Below are positions 61,283-64,000 of a stretch of DNA of 64,000 nt, piece after piece (positions within the stretch are counted from its first letter, which is position 1; the number at the start of each line of letters is the position of its first letter). The notes below the pieces were generated by a model. The model was not told the origin of the DNA. It was given only the letters and a program-made list of their open reading frames with translations, and ran no database searches. The translations under genes and the position numbers were made by a program. This DNA comes from Methanomicrobiales archaeon HGW-Methanomicrobiales-1 (GTDB lineage Archaea > Halobacteriota > Methanomicrobia > Methanomicrobiales > Methanospirillaceae): assembly GCA_002839675.1 (NCBI GenBank), contig PGYM01000001.1, positions 920,683-984,682 on the forward strand. Direction: 5' to 3'.

Positions 61283-62641
61283 ATGGAGAGACAAATGCAC
61301 GTTTTCGGCAAACGCATCATTATCACATCAATAGTTGTTGTGACATTGTTGTGCTCAATTTCGATAGTCTCTGGAGTTCCATTGTACGATTCAATCAATG
61401 TCCCTTCATCCACAATAAGACAGGGACAACCCTGGCTGCTGAACGGATCAGCGCCGGGATACGAGAACATCCAGGTCTGGGTTTTTGGACCTGTTGAGGT
61501 ATTGTTTTTCGTACAAAAGATAGAACCCGATGGTTCCTACACGGTCTCATTACTCCCGGAAAATACCCGGGAAATGGATCCGGGAAATTATCATGCTGTA
61601 ATCCAGTTTCCGCACGAACCTGGATTATACGATATCCGGGTAAAAGACTGGCAGGTGATTAACACCAAAAAGCCGGTACCACAACAACAGATCTTCTCAT
61701 TAATGCCGGGCCCACAAACTCCCTTCAGCCGGATTGCGTATGCAAGTCTTATCCAGGCGCTGAATGATCCCGCAGTCAATGATACCTATACAGATGTGCC
61801 TTTCGTCATCACACCGGCTCCTGTGACGGAACCTGATCCGGAAAAAGTGCCGATTCTTATTCATCCGGTTGAGGATCATACCGTGAGAGATCAATTCGTA
61901 ATCGATGGCACGACAACCCTTTCTGAAGGTGAAGAAATCCTTGTGCAGATCATGCCATCTTCATTCGTACCAGGTCTCAAGATACCGGAAGGTATGCAGG
62001 AAGGCACGACAGGGACCGTCTATGTTATGGGGAGCCACAAGGGAGATAATACCTGGCGTTTTCCGGTCGACACCACCCATTGGCTCGCACATGAGTACCT
62101 CGTGGGTGTGGCAGCGGTCAGGGGAAATGCAACCGCCTCAACCCTCTTTACATTGTATAGCGGATCCATCCGCATTGATCCCGTAAGCAATCATACCGCA
62201 GGGGACACATTTCTAATAACCGGAACAACCGTGCTTTCAGATAACGATCCACTGTATGTTCAGTTACTATACCAACCTCACATTCTCACCAAAGAAATTA
62301 CCGCACGGCAACCTTCCTGTGGGGATACCGGGGGTCACGCCACGACAATCAACCGGACATCGCAGAAATACTGGTCCCTTGTTCTCAACACCAGCGGGTG
62401 CTCTCCCGGTACGTATCGGGTTGAAGCATTCTCCAGTACCAGCCAGGTCCGGGGAGATGCCCGGCAATTTGAGATCTATCCCGATGCCAATGCAAGTCCC
62501 AGCCCGACACCAGAAGTCATTCCGGTAATTTTGAATGCAACTCCGCAAACCCCGGCATCCCGTCCCGCACCGCTCCCGGCCGTAATTGTCATAGGCTCGC
62601 TCCTGTGTGCAGTGTTCCTTGCCGCGAGAAAAGAGAGATGA
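61283..62641 (+). CDS. Secreted envelope protein with two GTT modules and PAPLPA anchor
   Basis: About 452 residues from ATG 61283, preceded by AAAGGAG. Signal peptide IIITSIVVVTLLCSISIVSG. The N-terminal domain (PLYDSINVPSSTIRQGQPWL...YTVSLLPENTREMDPGNYHAVI) is a distant version of the module. Two clear modules follow: IHPVEDHTVRDQFVIDGTTT...NTWRFPVDTTHWLAHEYLVGV and IDPVSNHTAGDTFLITGTTV...KYWSLVLNTSGCSPGTYRVEA. The C-terminus is PAPLPAVIVIGSLLCAVF with an AARKER tail. It is the last gene of the coupled run. Confidence 0.84.
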   Translation: MERQMHVFGKRIIITSIVVVTLLCSISIVSGVPLYDSINVPSSTIRQGQPWLLNGSAPGYENIQVWVFGPVEVLFFVQKIEPDGSYTVSLLPENTREMDPGNYHAVIQFPHEPGLYDIRVKDWQVINTKKPVPQQQIFSLMPGPQTPFSRIAYASLIQALNDPAVNDTYTDVPFVITPAPVTEPDPEKVPILIHPVEDHTVRDQFVIDGTTTLSEGEEILVQIMPSSFVPGLKIPEGMQEGTTGTVYVMGSHKGDNTWRFPVDTTHWLAHEYLVGVAAVRGNATASTLFTLYSGSIRIDPVSNHTAGDTFLITGTTVLSDNDPLYVQLLYQPHILTKEITARQPSCGDTGGHATTINRTSQKYWSLVLNTSGCSPGTYRVEAFSSTSQVRGDARQFEIYPDANASPSPTPEVIPVILNATPQTPASRPAPLPAVIVIGSLLCAVFLAARKER

Positions 62642-62903
62642 TGCCGCACCATCATACTCCTTATCATCCTTTATGGTTCGCTTCCCGCGTCTTCTCCTCG
62701 GTCCAGAAAGTCCGGTACCAATAAAAAAAGTTCCCGGTATTTTTTCTCACATGGATCTCGCATCACATTTTTCCCCGCGTGCATTTCACAGGTTCCGGGC
62801 GGTTCACGGGGGCGCAATATCTGCACTGCCACAGCCCGGTTAACAGGGCATCATAAAGGTTCCCCATCAGTATTATGATTCGGCGAGAATCATTGAATAG
62901 ACA
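62642..62903. other. Spacer between the envelope run and tbp
   Basis: About 260 bases. No gene is supported; the reading frames are short and low in quality. Promoter elements for tbp should lie at the right end, although no strong TATA box was picked out by eye. Confidence 0.4.
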
Positions 62904-63458
62904 ATGGTTGATAAGAAGTACGAATCCTTGAAGATTGAGAACATCGTTGCATCCGGTGTCATCGCTGAATCCATTGACCTGGTTGAGTTATCAGAAAAGG
63001 TCAAGAACTGCGAGCTCAACAAGAAGCGGTTCCCCGGCGCAGTTTACCGCATCGAGGACCCCAAGATTGCATCCCTGATCTTTTCATCAGGTAAAGTCGT
63101 GCTCACCGGTATCCGGAACCACAAGGCGCTCAAGGACGGACTTGCGATCATCATCAAGTCGTTAAACGATGCGGGCATTGCAACGCTCAAGGAGCCCAAG
63201 GTCGCCATCACCAACATGGTCTGTTCCTACAATCTCGGCAAGTACATCAATCTCAACAAGCTCGTTGTCACGCTCAATGTTGAAAATATCGAGTACGAAC
63301 CCGAACAGTTCCCCGGCCTCGTGTACCGGATCAAGGAACCCCGGATAGTCGTGCTCATCTTCTCATCAGGAAAGATCATCCTCACGGGTGGCCGGAACCT
63401 GGAAGATATCCGGAAAGGTCTGGATGTTCTCGAGCAGAAGCTCGAATGCATTATGTAA
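62904..63458 (+). CDS. tbp: TATA-box binding protein
   Basis: A 184-residue archaeal TBP made of two imperfect direct repeats of about 90 residues: IENIVASGVI...RFPGAVYRIEDPKIASLIFSSGKVVLTG and ITNMVCSYNL...QFPGLVYRIKEPRIVVLIFSSGKIILTG. The repeats form the saddle that bends promoter DNA and recruits TFB and RNA polymerase. Length and motifs are normal. Methanomicrobiales often carry more than one TBP, so this may be one of several. A T-run follows the stop. Confidence 0.98.
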   Translation: MVDKKYESLKIENIVASGVIAESIDLVELSEKVKNCELNKKRFPGAVYRIEDPKIASLIFSSGKVVLTGIRNHKALKDGLAIIIKSLNDAGIATLKEPKVAITNMVCSYNLGKYINLNKLVVTLNVENIEYEPEQFPGLVYRIKEPRIVVLIFSSGKIILTGGRNLEDIRKGLDVLEQKLECIM

Positions 63459-63891
63459 TACCAACAAACTTTTTTTGTTTCTATCCGGCTGGATTTTTTA
63501 AATTCTATCGGCATTTTTCCCATGATTCCCGTTTTCCGGTAAAATTTTCCTATCCGGGAATCTTGATGGAGGTTGAGACCCCCATACCCCCACTAAGGAT
63601 GCTCCGCCGCTCCGAAGGGGCGTCCCCGCGGCGGGTCAAAAACGGTAGAGAGAAAATATAAAAGGAAAAAACGGTTTGCCCCGCTTCTCCCTGATATCCC
63701 TGCCTTATGTTAACGCATCTGGCATCACCCACGCAGGGTTCTGGTAATAGTTGGTGCTGACCGGATACCAGACCAGGAATTTTCCATTCGATTGCTCTAA
63801 CGGGCTGGTGGTCGGGCACGCTGATGATTTTTTAAGAGTATGCGGGATGCAGGCCAGAAAATTTATGAGCCCTCAGCCGGAATTGCAACAC
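63459..63891. other. Intergenic region with GC-rich inverted repeat and possible gene remnant
   Basis: After a T-run at 63468-63478, a GC-rich inverted repeat CCGCCGC...GCGGCGG lies near 63604-63635. On the minus strand, about 63714-63845 reads as an open stretch ending ...GKFLVWYPVSTNYYQNPAWV and a few residues more to a stop; it has protein-like composition but no ATG, GTG or TTG start, so it may be the tail of a decayed gene. No functional gene is called. Confidence 0.4.
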
Positions 63892-64000
63892 ATGATAACT
63901 AAACTTCCGGAAAGTTCCGCAAACATTGTTGGTTTCCGGGTCCAGGGAAAACTGGCAGACGAGGATTACCAGCAGAGACTTCTCCCCCCGATAGAAGAGG
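63892..64000 (+). CDS. SpoIIAA-like family protein, N-terminal part (cut by window edge)
   Basis: The first 36 codons read MITKLPESSANIVGFRVQGK then LADEDYQQRLLPPIEE, the usual beginning of the SpoIIAA-like (STAS-related) family of small cytoplasmic proteins. The gene leaves the window. Function in archaea is not known; structural relatives bind lipids or regulate partners. Confidence 0.7.
   Translation, partial: MITKLPESSANIVGFRVQGKLADEDYQQRLLPPIEE

Overview
The window looks like a chromosome segment of a methanogenic euryarchaeon of the order Methanomicrobiales, probably a Methanoregula-like genus. The support is a TATA-box binding protein, an AglB-type oligosaccharyltransferase, archaeal GGTGA/GGAGG ribosome binding sites, TATA-type promoters, many lipobox lipoproteins and PKD or beta-propeller envelope proteins, and a PocR/PAS histidine kinase of the kind common in that order. 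No rRNA, tRNA or CRISPR array was recognised. Assignments are from memory of protein families; no database search was possible.

Layout. 1-1.9 kb (minus): a VWA (TerY-like) / PP2C phosphatase / Ser-Thr kinase signalling triad, the kinase cut by the window edge. 2-15.4 kb: mixed chromosomal genes (S41-like protease, zinc-ribbon/receiver fusion, MFS transporter, small CxxC zinc protein, two MNT/HepT toxin-antitoxin loci whose toxins are both broken, AroK-like kinase, AT-rich amidohydrolase, oleate hydratase, beta-lactamase-fold lipoprotein). 15.6-20.8 kb: a twin-CX3C small membrane protein with a decayed copy, a 70-bp tandem repeat, a large REC-PAS-PocR-PAS-PAS kinase and a lipoprotein.

20.9-35.4 kb is an accessory region. 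It holds an integrated-replicon segment (small ORFs, PrimPol/SF3 helicase, accessory genes), then an AT-rich pair (PD-(D/E)XK nuclease-like protein plus a Ymh/TIGR02391-family protein), a complete type I restriction-modification system (hsdS, hsdM, hsdR) with a RelBE-like toxin-antitoxin pair lodged between hsdM and hsdR, a probably highly expressed unknown protein with a tiny membrane partner, and a VapBC module bracketed by 93-bp direct repeats.

35.5-64 kb returns to chromosomal genes and is dominated by the cell envelope: TspO, a zinc-ribbon membrane protein, two membrane-anchored tandem winged-helix regulators at 38 and 46 kb, an ArsR-type regulator, AglB, and a long run of secreted proteins. 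The last seven of these (54.1-62.6 kb) are tightly or translationally coupled. Six of them, spread over the run, share an unusual C-terminal anchor: PLPA-like motif, 8-9 hydrophobic residues, a conserved cysteine inside the membrane segment, then a basic tail. Several also share a repeated beta-type module. AglB next door would be expected to glycosylate them. TBP and the start of a SpoIIAA-like gene close the window. The shared C-terminal signal and module are the best candidates here for something not yet described.
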